A DNA stretch of 64,000 bases from Paraphoma chrysanthemicola. Its lineage: Eukaryota > Ascomycota > Dothideomycetes > Pleosporales > Phaeosphaeriaceae. Position 1 is the first letter of the stretch; each line of letters begins with the position of its first letter. The stretch is taken from contig JAGMWG010000018.1 in assembly GCA_020744225.1 (NCBI GenBank), forward strand, positions 496,001 to 560,000, written 5' to 3'. Both the position numbers and the translations under genes were made by a program. The notes under the pieces are model-generated. The model was given only the letters and a program-made list of their open reading frames with translations, made no database searches and was not told where the DNA came from. Below are positions 33,755 through 43,450 of the stretch, piece after piece.

Positions 33755-34249
33755 GCAGACACGATCGCATACCAAGATGTTTGGACTTCATTGTACATCG
33801 TTCGAGAAGAATCAAATCAGTCTGCTGAGCTAGGCTACTTCCCTATCACAGTAAGGTCGCATGATCGATTCGACTACGTTCATCCATGTGGGATTACGGC
33901 AGTGACATACAGACCTCCGCCCTTTTCAATCATCGTTGCGTGACTCAAAATATTTAAGTTGTGGCGGTGCTTACTCTGTCCGACGCCAACAGGCTCCTAA
34001 CCCCACGGCTTCCCATCTCCAGGCTAGTTGCCCTCAGCCGCAGCCGTCGATCACCCCAATCCAACGAAACCATACAGCACTACTTCATGGTCAGCTACAC
34101 CGGTCAACGACAGCTTGCAGGGACGTGTTTGATTTCTCGCACTGAGTGTACTAGAAAAGCCTGCATTCACACGATTTCGAGCCTCAAGGTTTCGCCTCGA
34201 ATTCGACTTGCATAGAAGTTTCTCTCCATTTTACGCCAACGACTTCGCA
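33755..34249. other. intergenic
   Basis: No gene is seen. This is the promoter side of the F-box-like orphan that begins at 34250. Confidence 0.4.
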
Positions 34250-35431
34250 ATGCCTTCACTCACGACCCTCCCAACCGAACTCCGCCGCCTCATCCTCTCA
34301 TCCCTCTTACCAGAAACCCACTCCCTCCCCTTCCCCATCCGGTCTACCACACCAACCCCCTTCCCCCGCGCAATCTTAAACATCCTGCACACCAACCACC
34401 TCTTGCGCGCCGATACATCTCACTTGCTCAGCACATGGAGTCCAATCTGGAGTATTCCATCGCCTATCTATCTCACAACCCCAAATCCAAACTTCGATAA
34501 CAATGACAATGCCACGCAATCCAGCAAATCCAACCTGTCAACCTGGCTGCCGTCAACCAATCTCGAGGGCACGCGCAAAACGCCCAGATTGGAGAGGATA
34601 TGTCTAGACGTCTGGCACGAAAGCGATCGCAACCGCATAACATGGACATGTTTCTGCGTCGGCGAGGATAATTGGACACATCATGACCTCGTCGCTGCGT
34701 GGGCTTCGGCAATTTCATACCTCCCACGTCCTCCTCGCGGTTCGTCAGCGGGCGTGAAAGAAGTGTACCTGGACATCACACCTGCACCCGCGGCTTTGCG
34801 AGACAAGCATAGAATTGCGGTGTATCCGCTGCTGCATGATAAACGCGTGCAGACGTTTCTGACATGTCATATCGAGGACGTGGATAATCTGGTCCGCTGG
34901 ATTCATTGCTACTACGATGCCAAAGTCGAGGTCAAGTTAATCGGTACTCTCTCTGTGAGATCGGCTTTCTATCCTGACGCCATCGTTGCTTCAGTCTTCA
35001 TGGCTGAAGTTTGGTGCGAATGGGTTGGGACTTTGATCCCCGTCCACGTCGGTCGGTTCCACAAACTCAGCACGAGTGTTCATCGCCTCGTGCACACGCG
35101 GGATGTCGGACAAGCGAGTAAGCGCGGAGAAGTGCATCCATGGAAGGAATTGGAAGGGGTGGAGTGGGGACGGGATATGACGTGGCAGTGGGCTGTTGTT
35201 GCGGATATGGATGGCGATGAAGGTGGGGTGGACAGATGTGTAGATGATTTGAAAAGGATAGCAGAATTTGCTTGGGGTAAGGAAGAGATTGGGTTGGCGG
35301 AGATGGAGATGGATAGAGGGGGGAATGTGCGGAGGAAGTTACAGCATTTGCTTGCGAGGGATATAGGACTGACGACTCAGAGTGTTGATGAAGGCGAGGA
35401 GAGGAGGGTTACTGTTAGGAGGAAAGCTTGA
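34250..35431 (+). CDS. F-box-like orphan protein
   Basis: A single exon of about 393 residues. The ATG at 34250 gives MPSLTTLPTELRRLILSSLL, a typical short F-box-like start, and is preferred over the in-frame ATG at 34208. The middle has mixed elements (RLERICLDVWHESDRNRITW, GVKEVYLDITPAPAAL, RVQTFLTCHIEDVDNLVRWI). The C-terminus is charged (EMEMDRGGNVRRKLQHLL). Proteins with this kind of N-terminus are numerous in filamentous ascomycetes and mostly uncharacterised. A small intron around 34945-35000 cannot be excluded. Confidence 0.68.
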   Translation: MPSLTTLPTELRRLILSSLLPETHSLPFPIRSTTPTPFPRAILNILHTNHLLRADTSHLLSTWSPIWSIPSPIYLTTPNPNFDNNDNATQSSKSNLSTWLPSTNLEGTRKTPRLERICLDVWHESDRNRITWTCFCVGEDNWTHHDLVAAWASAISYLPRPPRGSSAGVKEVYLDITPAPAALRDKHRIAVYPLLHDKRVQTFLTCHIEDVDNLVRWIHCYYDAKVEVKLIGTLSVRSAFYPDAIVASVFMAEVWCEWVGTLIPVHVGRFHKLSTSVHRLVHTRDVGQASKRGEVHPWKELEGVEWGRDMTWQWAVVADMDGDEGGVDRCVDDLKRIAEFAWGKEEIGLAEMEMDRGGNVRRKLQHLLARDIGLTTQSVDEGEERRVTVRRKA

Positions 35432-35701
35432 GTTTCGCTTCGCTTTGTTCGTTGTGTCAATATTCCATAATCTCACAGTATGATCAAACTGACAAGCGTA
35501 AAGTTTATAGGTTGGGCTGAAGCTGTAGTGATCTTCGCTCCAGATAAGATTGACTATTGACGAGGTCCTCATCAACCCTTCAAGAGACCTTATAAGTTGT
35601 ACGAGCCTATCCGCGCTTGCGACTCATCCGTGTTCTTGGCCCCCGCCCCAAGAAATTGTCGAGCACCTCGTTGTTGCATCTTACTCTATCGTTCTCGGAA
35701 C

Positions 35702-36451
35702 TCAGTGGTGACCACGAGGGAACACGGGTGGCGGGTACATGTCCGGTTGGTGTATCGAAAGGTATTCGACAGCCTCACGCGGGGTGAACATGACACAAGG
35801 AGAGGGTGGGCGCGTCGAGTCCTTGCCGTGTGATTCGCCCCGGTGTCGCCTATATATAGAGGTTGGTAGCTGCTTTGTTGTGTTGTGGCCATGCAAGTAG
35901 GGAGATCCAGCGTGAGTGCCGCCGTTGATCTGCGGCAGGGACGACGGCCGCTCATACCGGCTTCCTCTGTTGTCCCGAAGATCAATGCCGGTCTGCATCT
36001 GATCAGCTCGCATGTTGGGATACGATCCGTATTCGGTATCCACGTCGTCTCCGGCGAATCGAGCGAGGAGCACGTTGATCTGCGGTGCAGCTACTGGTGT
36101 CGGAGAGAGCGCAGGAAGCTTGGCGGGTGAAGCTTTGGGGGCTTCAATTGTAGTTTCAATGATCTTGATATTCTTGTCGTTTTGGATGAGCTTGCTCAAA
36201 GAAGCGTCATCGCGTTCGCGGCTTCCTTCCTTGGCCTTCTTCTGCTCAGGCTTCCGGACTCGCCCAATCTGGGGTCTGAGCTCGGCGTTGGCTGTTGAAG
36301 GTGACGCGAAGGAAGCGGACAGCGCTCGCTTCTTCGGGAATGCGGATTTCTTTGACCTTGGTGCAGCTTGTGCTGCTCGCAGACGACCGACTCTGGGTGC
36401 TGGGGTGGTGGCTTCGATCATGGAGTAGTTTTTGCCTGATCTAGTCGGCAT
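35702..36451 (-). CDS. basic orphan protein
   Basis: A single minus-strand exon of 249 residues beginning MPTRSGKNYSMIEATTPAPR. The N-terminal 80 residues are rich in Lys, Arg, Ala and Pro (KKSAFPKKRALS, RKPEQKKAKEGSRERDD), suggesting a nuclear or nucleic-acid-associated protein. The C-terminus has a short ordered patch (MFTPREAVEYLSIHQPDMYP). No domain is recognised. It lies 155 bp downstream of another minus-strand gene. Confidence 0.6.
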   Translation of the reverse strand: MPTRSGKNYSMIEATTPAPRVGRLRAAQAAPRSKKSAFPKKRALSASFASPSTANAELRPQIGRVRKPEQKKAKEGSRERDDASLSKLIQNDKNIKIIETTIEAPKASPAKLPALSPTPVAAPQINVLLARFAGDDVDTEYGSYPNMRADQMQTGIDLRDNRGSRYERPSSLPQINGGTHAGSPYLHGHNTTKQLPTSIYRRHRGESHGKDSTRPPSPCVMFTPREAVEYLSIHQPDMYPPPVFPRGHH

Positions 36452-36606
36452 GTTGACGAAGCTCGAAGCAGACTTGTCTACTGCCTAGGGGCGTGAGCGT
36501 GGTGAGTGAAGACAAAGTTGCAGAAAAAGAGCTTGACGCGACAGACGTAAACACAACACCGGTGGAACAGGAAGGAGCGGCCGCGTCGACCCCTTTTGTT
36601 TGTACC

Positions 36607-37851
36607 TCACCCCGCAACCTTGCCCTGTCTACCTGTCCTCGTATTATAGTCATGCAGTGCGTCCTTGAGGCCGACCCATTTGTTCATGACGTGATCCATG
36701 CCCTCGATAGTTCGCAGATAGTTCTCTGGCACTTCATGCAACTTCTTGCCCACGTGTGCACCCGACGGCAGCTTGAAGTTGGTCCACGACACTTTTGGCG
36801 GGCCACGACTGCCCTGCTGGCGTGTTTGCCGTGTGGGTGCTTGGACAGGCAGGTGTTTCGACGCGGCTTGCTGGCGCTGCGTAGGCCCCGTGCGCCGCAT
36901 ACCTGGTCTGTGAAAGTCAAAGGCCTCCTTAATACCCGGATGCTTGTCGAGGAGAAGTGGATTACCCGCTATGGTCCGTAGGTAGTTCTCTGGCGCATCC
37001 TTGAAGGGTTTGCCGGTGTGCGCGCCCCAGTCGAAGATGTAGTCGCGAGCAGTGTCTTGGCCTTGTGGCCGGCTTGTAGATGCACGGCTTGTTGCAGTGC
37101 TTGTGCTTGGCTGGCGGGATGTTGGTGCAGATTTGACTGATGTGTGCGAGGACTGATTCGAGCGGTGTGGTTCGATGACCCGAGTTTCGATAACTGCATC
37201 TGCCTGGAATGACACACGAGAGTATTGCGGAAGTGCAGCTTCGGTAGGTGTTTGCACCACGACAGGTTGCGACGCCTCGATACGCCTGGAAATTTTCTCT
37301 TCCTCCCGACCATATCTTCTGGCGGTCATGGTCTTCGTAAGCGGAAAGCCTGCCGCGTGCAGTTCCCTGTACACCACCATAGCCTCGCTGAGCGAGTACA
37401 TGGCGGTCGCTCTGCCAGCTCTCCCCCTATTCCCCTGCTGCACTTGGACGTTAATGGTGAGGGCGCCTGCATCCTCCATATCCGAGTCGCTGCCGCTATC
37501 GCCGTCGCTTCCTTCGTCTGTAATCTGCCCATCTTCGAGCGAGTCGTCCTCGTCAAGCGCGATTGGGTGCTGTCGGCTGCCCGCGCTGTTCAGCACATTG
37601 AAGTTGTTCCCCGTTGACGCGAATGATATGAAGTCTGCATTTGCCTCGAGCTCGTTGCCGCTGCGCTGGTTCCGTGAGGGTCGCCCGCCTCGGCCGCCGC
37701 GACCGCCGCGACCGCGGTCATGGCGGGCGTTGTGAATGGCTTTTTGGCGCGCTTTATGGCGGATTGGCGGCGGGCCTGAAGGTTTGGGGTTCGGCTTCGA
37801 CTTGCGCTGTGCCGCTGCACTTTCGCGCCGCCGCTGGCACGGGCGTCCCAT
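36607..37851 (-). CDS. RGG protein with two ExoX-C/DUF3820-like repeats
   Basis: A single minus-strand exon of about 414 residues from the ATG at 37851 (MGRPCQRRRE). The open frame extends upstream, but that part is unlike a protein. An RGG-like box lies at residues 46-57 and an acidic patch follows at 100-128. The C-terminal half holds two related blocks, near 270-318 (FDWGAHTGKPFKDAPENYL) and 356-405 (LPSGAHVGKKLHEVPENYL), each ending in RTI plus a helix. They match the G-x-x-x-GK-x-(x)n-VPxxYL pattern of the small DUF3820/ExoX C-terminal module. That module is known from bacterial exonuclease X and from some eukaryotic proteins and may bind nucleic acid. The function is inferred only. Confidence 0.68.
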   Translation of the reverse strand: MGRPCQRRRESAAAQRKSKPNPKPSGPPPIRHKARQKAIHNARHDRGRGGRGGRGGRPSRNQRSGNELEANADFISFASTGNNFNVLNSAGSRQHPIALDEDDSLEDGQITDEGSDGDSGSDSDMEDAGALTINVQVQQGNRGRAGRATAMYSLSEAMVVYRELHAAGFPLTKTMTARRYGREEEKISRRIEASQPVVVQTPTEAALPQYSRVSFQADAVIETRVIEPHRSNQSSHTSVKSAPTSRQPSTSTATSRASTSRPQGQDTARDYIFDWGAHTGKPFKDAPENYLRTIAGNPLLLDKHPGIKEAFDFHRPGMRRTGPTQRQQAASKHLPVQAPTRQTRQQGSRGPPKVSWTNFKLPSGAHVGKKLHEVPENYLRTIEGMDHVMNKWVGLKDALHDYNTRTGRQGKVAG

Positions 37852-38250
37852 CTCTAGTATGAATGTGGTGCGGAGGTTTTGTCGACGAGGTTGAGTTGTG
37901 CTTGTGCTTTGGAAAGTTTGTAGCGTGCTCGGCCTTATCGATAAGCACTCGACGGACGACTGTTTCTCCACAGTAAAACCAGCGCGTCTTCTTTCCTTCA
38001 CTCACTGTTTCCACTCACATGAACTCTTCTTTGACTTGAGTCTACAGATCCATTGCGGCATGGACGATCTTGAGCCAATTGCGAAGATCACAGCCAGGTT
38101 GTGTTCCCAACATGCCAAAGTCTTAGATTGCAACCGCGTAACAAGCAGTATGTCTTGGTTGAGCATAGAAACACTTAATTAGCGACTACGCTTCCCACAA
38201 CGGCATTACAGAAATACAACACTTTCATCTCGTTCCTTCAATAATCCCCT
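37852..38250. other. intergenic
   Basis: Promoter of the RGG protein gene and 3' flank of dihydroxyacetone kinase, both on the minus strand. No gene is seen. Confidence 0.4.
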
Positions 38251-40120
38251 CTACTCTCCCTTGTACCCCCTCTCCAACCCACTCAACCACACTCCCGCCG
38301 CATACGCACCCGGATCCGGAATCCGACTCCTCTCCCCACCCTCATCGCCCACATATGTCGCTCGGCCAAACTTAGCCTTCATCTCGCTCGTCTTAGCCGC
38401 ACTCTCCTCCGCCACCTTGACCGCCTTGCCAAGATCCTTACTCTCGTTCAGCGTATTGATAAACGGAATCAACACATCCATAACAGTCCGATCGCCCTCC
38501 CTCGCACTCGTATAATTCTTGAGATTCGCAAGAGCCGCCGCAGCAGCACCAGCCACCGTCCCAATATCCAATGGCTTCGACCCGTCCGCGGTAGCTCTGG
38601 ACAAAGCATTTGTGAATGCAGTAACGAGAATAGATAGAATAGCTCCAAGCGATCCGCCTACGTCTTCGACGTTCTCGGCTATGCTTTCGAGAAGAGCGAT
38701 CAAGGCTGGTGGATTGGATTCCACGGCGTCGATGTTTGTGAGAATGGATTTACACACCCCGGCAACTGCCTCGCCGCAGTCTCCGTCGCCCATTTGGAGA
38801 TCGTACTGTGTGATGTCGGGCTCGGCGGCGAGGGCTGCTTTGCATGCTGTGCGGAGTGCGGGGATGAGTGTGGATGGGGTGGATGGGCCTTTGTGTGTGT
38901 TTGATGCGTTGTTGAATGCGGCGTTGGCTTTATCGCGTAGATCAGCTGTTTCTTGCGATACAGTTGTGCTCTTGAACCCGTTCTTCGGCCATGCGGGCGC
39001 GTTGGTAGGGGCGTCTAGCAACGCGATTACTTCGTCGACGGGAATGTCCATATCCTTGGCCATGCCGGTCATGTTGCCCAGCGTAATGCTGAAGCCTTGG
39101 CCGTTGAGACTGGTCTCGAGAACGCCCGCGTAGATGCGTGTGGGTTTGATGGACCAGTCTGATGCCAGTGTTTCCAGGGTTATGTTGACCATGGCGTCGA
39201 ATTCGAGGCCAGACAGACCACCGAAATTGTTGGCGAGGAGGACAACGTTGTCGCTGGGAGAAAAGGGTACAAATGCGCGGTCTTTGTCAGAGGGGTCGAG
39301 GAGGTAGCGGAGCATTTCCTTGATGATGTCTTGGGGACTGGGCATGGGCGATATGGTGCGGAGGCCCTATGGTATAGTTAGCCAGTCATTCCAACCACCG
39401 CGTACGTCAGACTTCGATGCACGCTGGATCCAACGAAGTCGTCGTTGAACTTACAGGCTCATTATGTATCCCCATCCCCAACACACACGCGTCGTCCTTC
39501 ACACTCTCAAACGCATCTCTTCCCGGAACATGGCAATGATCCAAACTCGTACCAATCGTGACCAACTGCCCGTTCCCCAATTCTCCAATCTTTCTACACC
39601 GCTCAAACGCCCAGCCCTTTGCACTCGCGGCTCCAATCAACTTAATCACAAGCAAATTACCCGCTAGGCCTCTTCGTCCGACTTTCTCGCTCTTCGCTCG
39701 GCCCAATGCTGCATCTTCTGCCATGCATACTACATCGACTTTGTACCCTAATGCCTGGCCCTTTTCCCTCGCGAGGCCGAAATGTAACATATCCCCCGTG
39801 TAATTCGTAATACACAATATCACGCCCTCATTCGACGGCACATTGCGTATTCCAGCCATGATTTGCTTTGTCGATGGAGAGGCAAATATATCGCCGCACA
39901 CAGCAGCAGACAGCATTCCATCGCCCACGAATCCAGACCATGCGGGCTCGTGGCCTGACCCGCCGCCGCTGATGATGGTGACTTGATTGGGTGGGTGGCT
40001 GAGGCTGTAGACGACGCGGTTGGTGGGGTCGAGGGCGAGGTGTGTGTTGCGGGCGACGAGCGAGTTGAGCATGTGTAGGACGACGCCTTCGGGGTTGGGG
40101 AAAAAGTGTTTGCGTGACAT
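38251..40120 (-). CDS. dihydroxyacetone kinase
   Basis: Minus-strand exons 40120-39455 and 39366-38251 give 593 residues, the size of single-chain fungal Dak proteins. The DhaK domain starts MSRKHFFPNPEGVVLHMLNS and contains the loop ISGGGSGHEPAWSGFVGDGM (near residues 50-69). It also carries the substrate-binding histidine motif IGTSLDHCHVPG (near 189-200), in which a histidine forms the hemiaminal with dihydroxyacetone. The DhaL ATP-binding motif MGDGDCGEA lies near 414-422. The enzyme phosphorylates dihydroxyacetone (and glyceraldehyde) with ATP in the cytosol, as part of glycerol use and detoxification. The single intron has good signals (GTAAGT...ATAG). Confidence 0.95.
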
Positions 40121-41138
40121 TTTGAAATGGGTGGAGGGGTTTCGGGAGGGCAATTGGTTGCGATGCGAGGGGATGGACCAAGGCTTGCTTCGGATTCAGG
40201 CCGTAATTTCTATGAGACTGACAGTGTTAGCTACGTAGATGATCAAGGTCGTACAAATAGTCATAAACAATATCCATCCTCCGTCGCAAACCAGGTGTTC
40301 AATACTTACAAGCCAATTAGTCCATCAATTGCCTTCCCAACACAATCTCACAACAAGAGCAAGAAAAGTAAAATATCAAAAGGTCCAAACGCGTCTCGAC
40401 ATCAGCCGGCGCTCTCTCTCTCTTTAAAGCTCCCCGCAACGCGCCCCGCCACGATCATCATCTACCGCCCTCAACCCCGCTCCATCCGTTCCCCAAACAC
40501 CAGATCCGGGTCATTAGCCACGATACAACGAGTCTCGCCCGGTGCGCACGAACCATGCCTCATCGTATAGCGAAGCCGCAAGGCATGCGTGAGGAAGATT
40601 TACTGCAAGTGGGCAAGTGTGCGGCCTGCTGGAGTGAGTGTTTGGTGGTTTGCGCCGGGACTGCCTGTTTGGGACATCCGGGGAAGCGTGGTGGGCTGTC
40701 GGCGAAGGATTGCGCGCGCTCGCATCGGCGCCGATTCCGACAGCGCTGGGCTCGGCTCGAGGCATTCATGTACCTGAAGTATCCGCCGACATGAGCAGTA
40801 GGGGAGGCGTGTGTTGAATAATGCTTGTGTAGCCTAGTGGAGCTGGAAGATGGCTTGTTTGTATTCCGTTTGGAATATATGAATGTGCCTCGAGACGAGG
40901 TACATTCGAATTGTGTAGACATGCTGACACTGGTATGCAATTGGCAGGGAGTTGGGACATGGAAGCAAACTTTGAAGACTTGTTGGCAATCACGTGAATG
41001 CAAAGTTCATTGATTCGTGATGTAAGGTATGTACATGCAGTAGCGTGTATGCAGTATGTTAAAGTATTGACAAGAAGTGAACTTCATCCCCATCCTCAGA
41101 CCTCATTGCCTCCATCCTACAACATTTGAGAATGTTGT
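40121..41138. other. intergenic
   Basis: This stretch lies between the dihydroxyacetone kinase start and the end of the AA9 LPMO gene, both on the minus strand. Overlapping short frames around 40555-41000 on both strands lack motifs. No gene is called. Confidence 0.45.
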
Positions 41139-41995
41139 CTAGTTGGCTGCAGTCCAAAGGGCCGGGCCAGGGAAAGTGTAGACGGGGTTGGTGACGTAGA
41201 TGTCGAAAATGATGCCAGGCGTGTCCCTCTTGTACAGGCTGGTTCCGGGGATGCCAGCAGTAGGAGCTACGCTTCCACTTCCGCCAATCTTCAAGTTAAT
41301 GCACTACAGTCCAGTGTTAGATATATCGCCTTCGACCACATAGGGAAACGGTTGGACTTACCTGAGGATAGAGCTGCGCGCCGTTGTCACCTCGACCGCC
41401 GTGCAGGGCAATGATCTCGTGGCGGAGGACGTAGTTGCCTGGAGCAAGCTTGGCAGGGATCTTGACGTTGGAAACAAAGTTGTTCTTGATGAGTGTGTCG
41501 GTGACCCAAGTGCTTCCGGACTCAACGGCCGCCTGGGAAATCTTGGACCACCTGAGGGCACCTGGGGTCAATGTGGTGCAGTCACCTGCTCTCCATGTCA
41601 GTGCCATTCACAACCCCAACCTTGTTTCTGCACTTACCGTTGCAGGGAGCGATGTAGTTGATGATTGGTCCCTTGTGAGAATCGGGCCAGGTGTTCCAGG
41701 CAAGAGCAAGTGTGTCGCCGGCATTGGCGCTGGCGTAGAGGCGGCCAGCCGTCGCGCTCTTGTGGCAGTTGACATCAGCTGATCCTACGCTGGCGGGCTC
41801 GACGAATCCGATATCCTGGTTGAGCGCATCCCAGCCAGCAGTCTGAGGCCTGCTGTTGGCAGGGAAGTAGTACCAAACAGGGTCAGAGCCGTTGGTGAGC
41901 TTGCCGTTGTTGGTGATGGTCTTGACAAAGCCGTGGGCGGAAGCAACATCCAGCAGGGCCGCGGCCGCGCTGATGAGGAGGACTGAAGAATGCAT
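41139..41995 (-). CDS. AA9 lytic polysaccharide monooxygenase
   Basis: Minus-strand exons 41995-41638, 41585-41362 and 41303-41139 give 248 residues. A signal peptide (MHSSVLLISAAAALLDVASA) is followed at once by HGFV, so the mature N-terminus is the copper-brace histidine required for LPMO activity. The second copper histidine lies in WDALNQDIGF...CHKSAT-type context typical of the family, and the axial region is present as RHEIIALHGG followed by QLYPQCINLKI with the conserved Tyr. There is no CBM1 or GPI signal at the C-terminus, which ends ALWTAAN. AA9 enzymes cleave cellulose and related glucans oxidatively outside the cell. An upstream ATG at 42013 adds only six residues and would displace the signal peptide. 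Confidence 0.93.
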
Positions 41996-42082
41996 GTCTT
42001 GTGTTCGAGGCAATGAACGTTGGAATGAAGGGATTGCGATTGCTGCTGTCGGAAAGAGATATGGAAGGCGACTATCACTTGC

Positions 42083-42090
42083 CTTTATAG
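42083..42090 (-). promoter_or_regulatory. candidate TATA box of LPMO gene
   Basis: On the minus strand the sequence CTATAAAG lies about 90 bp upstream of the LPMO start codon, a plausible distance for a fungal TATA element with a short leader. Confidence 0.4.
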
Positions 42091-43009
42091 ACTTCTACGA
42101 TGCTCTCCCAAGCCACGATGCAGTACTACACCAGCAAATTTCAGGACACGGAGGCGTGCTTCCGTGTTGCCTTACCCCATCCACGAGGCAGGCGATGTGC
42201 TACAAATGACCACAAGCCTACTTACATCGGACACCTGACGGCATGAGGAAAGGTCGCGACGGCGTAGCCACGCTTGTCATCCTTGGGCATTGTATTCTAG
42301 GACGCACGCCGGTAGTGGCGGTGTTGCCATCCTGTGCAAAATTATGGGGGCGAAGGGAAACATATTGTGTCGATATTAAGTCGCCTCAAGAGCACGGTTG
42401 CAAGTTGTGGAGAAGCTTGACCGGCTTATGGTCGGCTGGTCACGACCTGGTTGTCCCCGTGGGTTTTAATTTACTTTCCCCGGAACTCATTGACGAAGTG
42501 CCGTTAGCGAGTAGAGATCGACAGACTGGGCGAATAAAAACATTGCGCGTCGCATCCTTTTCGTCAGGTGAATCATTTCCGAAGCCTTGCCATGGTGTAT
42601 TGGACGGTATGTCGCAGCATACTCGTCCCTGTTGCGGCCAAGTTTCGAGCGCCACGAGGGAGCTTGGTCCCTTGAGGCTCGCCCTAAATGAAACCACTTG
42701 GTTCCTTGTCGCACACGATACCACAATTCTCCGTCTCTTTCGTCATTCGCTGTAGCACGACTTGAGGGCTGCGCGAAACGACAGGCCCTAGGGGTGCCTG
42801 TTGCGACAGTCGGCATATCAGGATGCTCGGTGGCGGGGTCGCTGTCCGCCGTCGCGATCCATGTACGGTTTCATATCGTGAAGTATTGTGAAGTTCCACC
42901 TATCGAACGAGCTCTTTTGATGAAGAGATTTGCAGGGCGAAGGTGCAACATGGCGGACGAAGGAGCGCTCGAGTAGTATATATGTACCAGGCTCTGACGC
43001 CACTACTTG

Positions 43010-43064
43010 CAAAATGAGCTCAAAATGAGCGCAAAACGAACGCAAAACCAGCGCAAAATACAGA
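43010..43064 (+). repeat. 11-bp tandem repeat, five copies
   Basis: Five consecutive 11-mers follow the pattern CAAAAYSARCG: CAAAATGAGCT, CAAAATGAGCG, CAAAACGAACG, CAAAACCAGCG, CAAAATACAGA. The region lies between the LPMO gene and the first HET gene. Confidence 0.8.
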
Positions 43065-43450
43065 CGCGGACAAATAGACTGTATGGAATGATAACAACGA
43101 CGTTCTAGCGGCTACTCGATCGCACTATAGTGAAGGTTCGGAAGTCAAAGTGCAAGTGCCAACATCGGAGGCGGGAAAGGCGGCATCGAGCTAATTAGCG
43201 CGATGCCGAATTAAAGCCGAAGCGCTACGGTACTCTTCACTAATCCACAGCTTCATCATTACACACTGCCTGCCTCGGTTATCCCGCTGTATGCACGTGA
43301 TCCTCTCTCTACGGCCAGAACTTGCTCGCACAAAGTCGTGGCGAAGTGCATCCAATCCGATCTCTCGAGTCCGACTGCCAGCCTCTCTGCCTCACTATCC
43401 GAAGTCTATTCGAATGAATAAATGTCATATGTTGCGGAGCTGAAGGCCCC

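Larger units (their letters stand above)
41996..43450. other. intergenic
   Basis: Promoter of the LPMO gene and 3' flank of the first HET gene. Frames at 42243-42976 have no recognisable motif. An 11-bp tandem repeat at 43010-43064 is listed separately. Confidence 0.45.
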
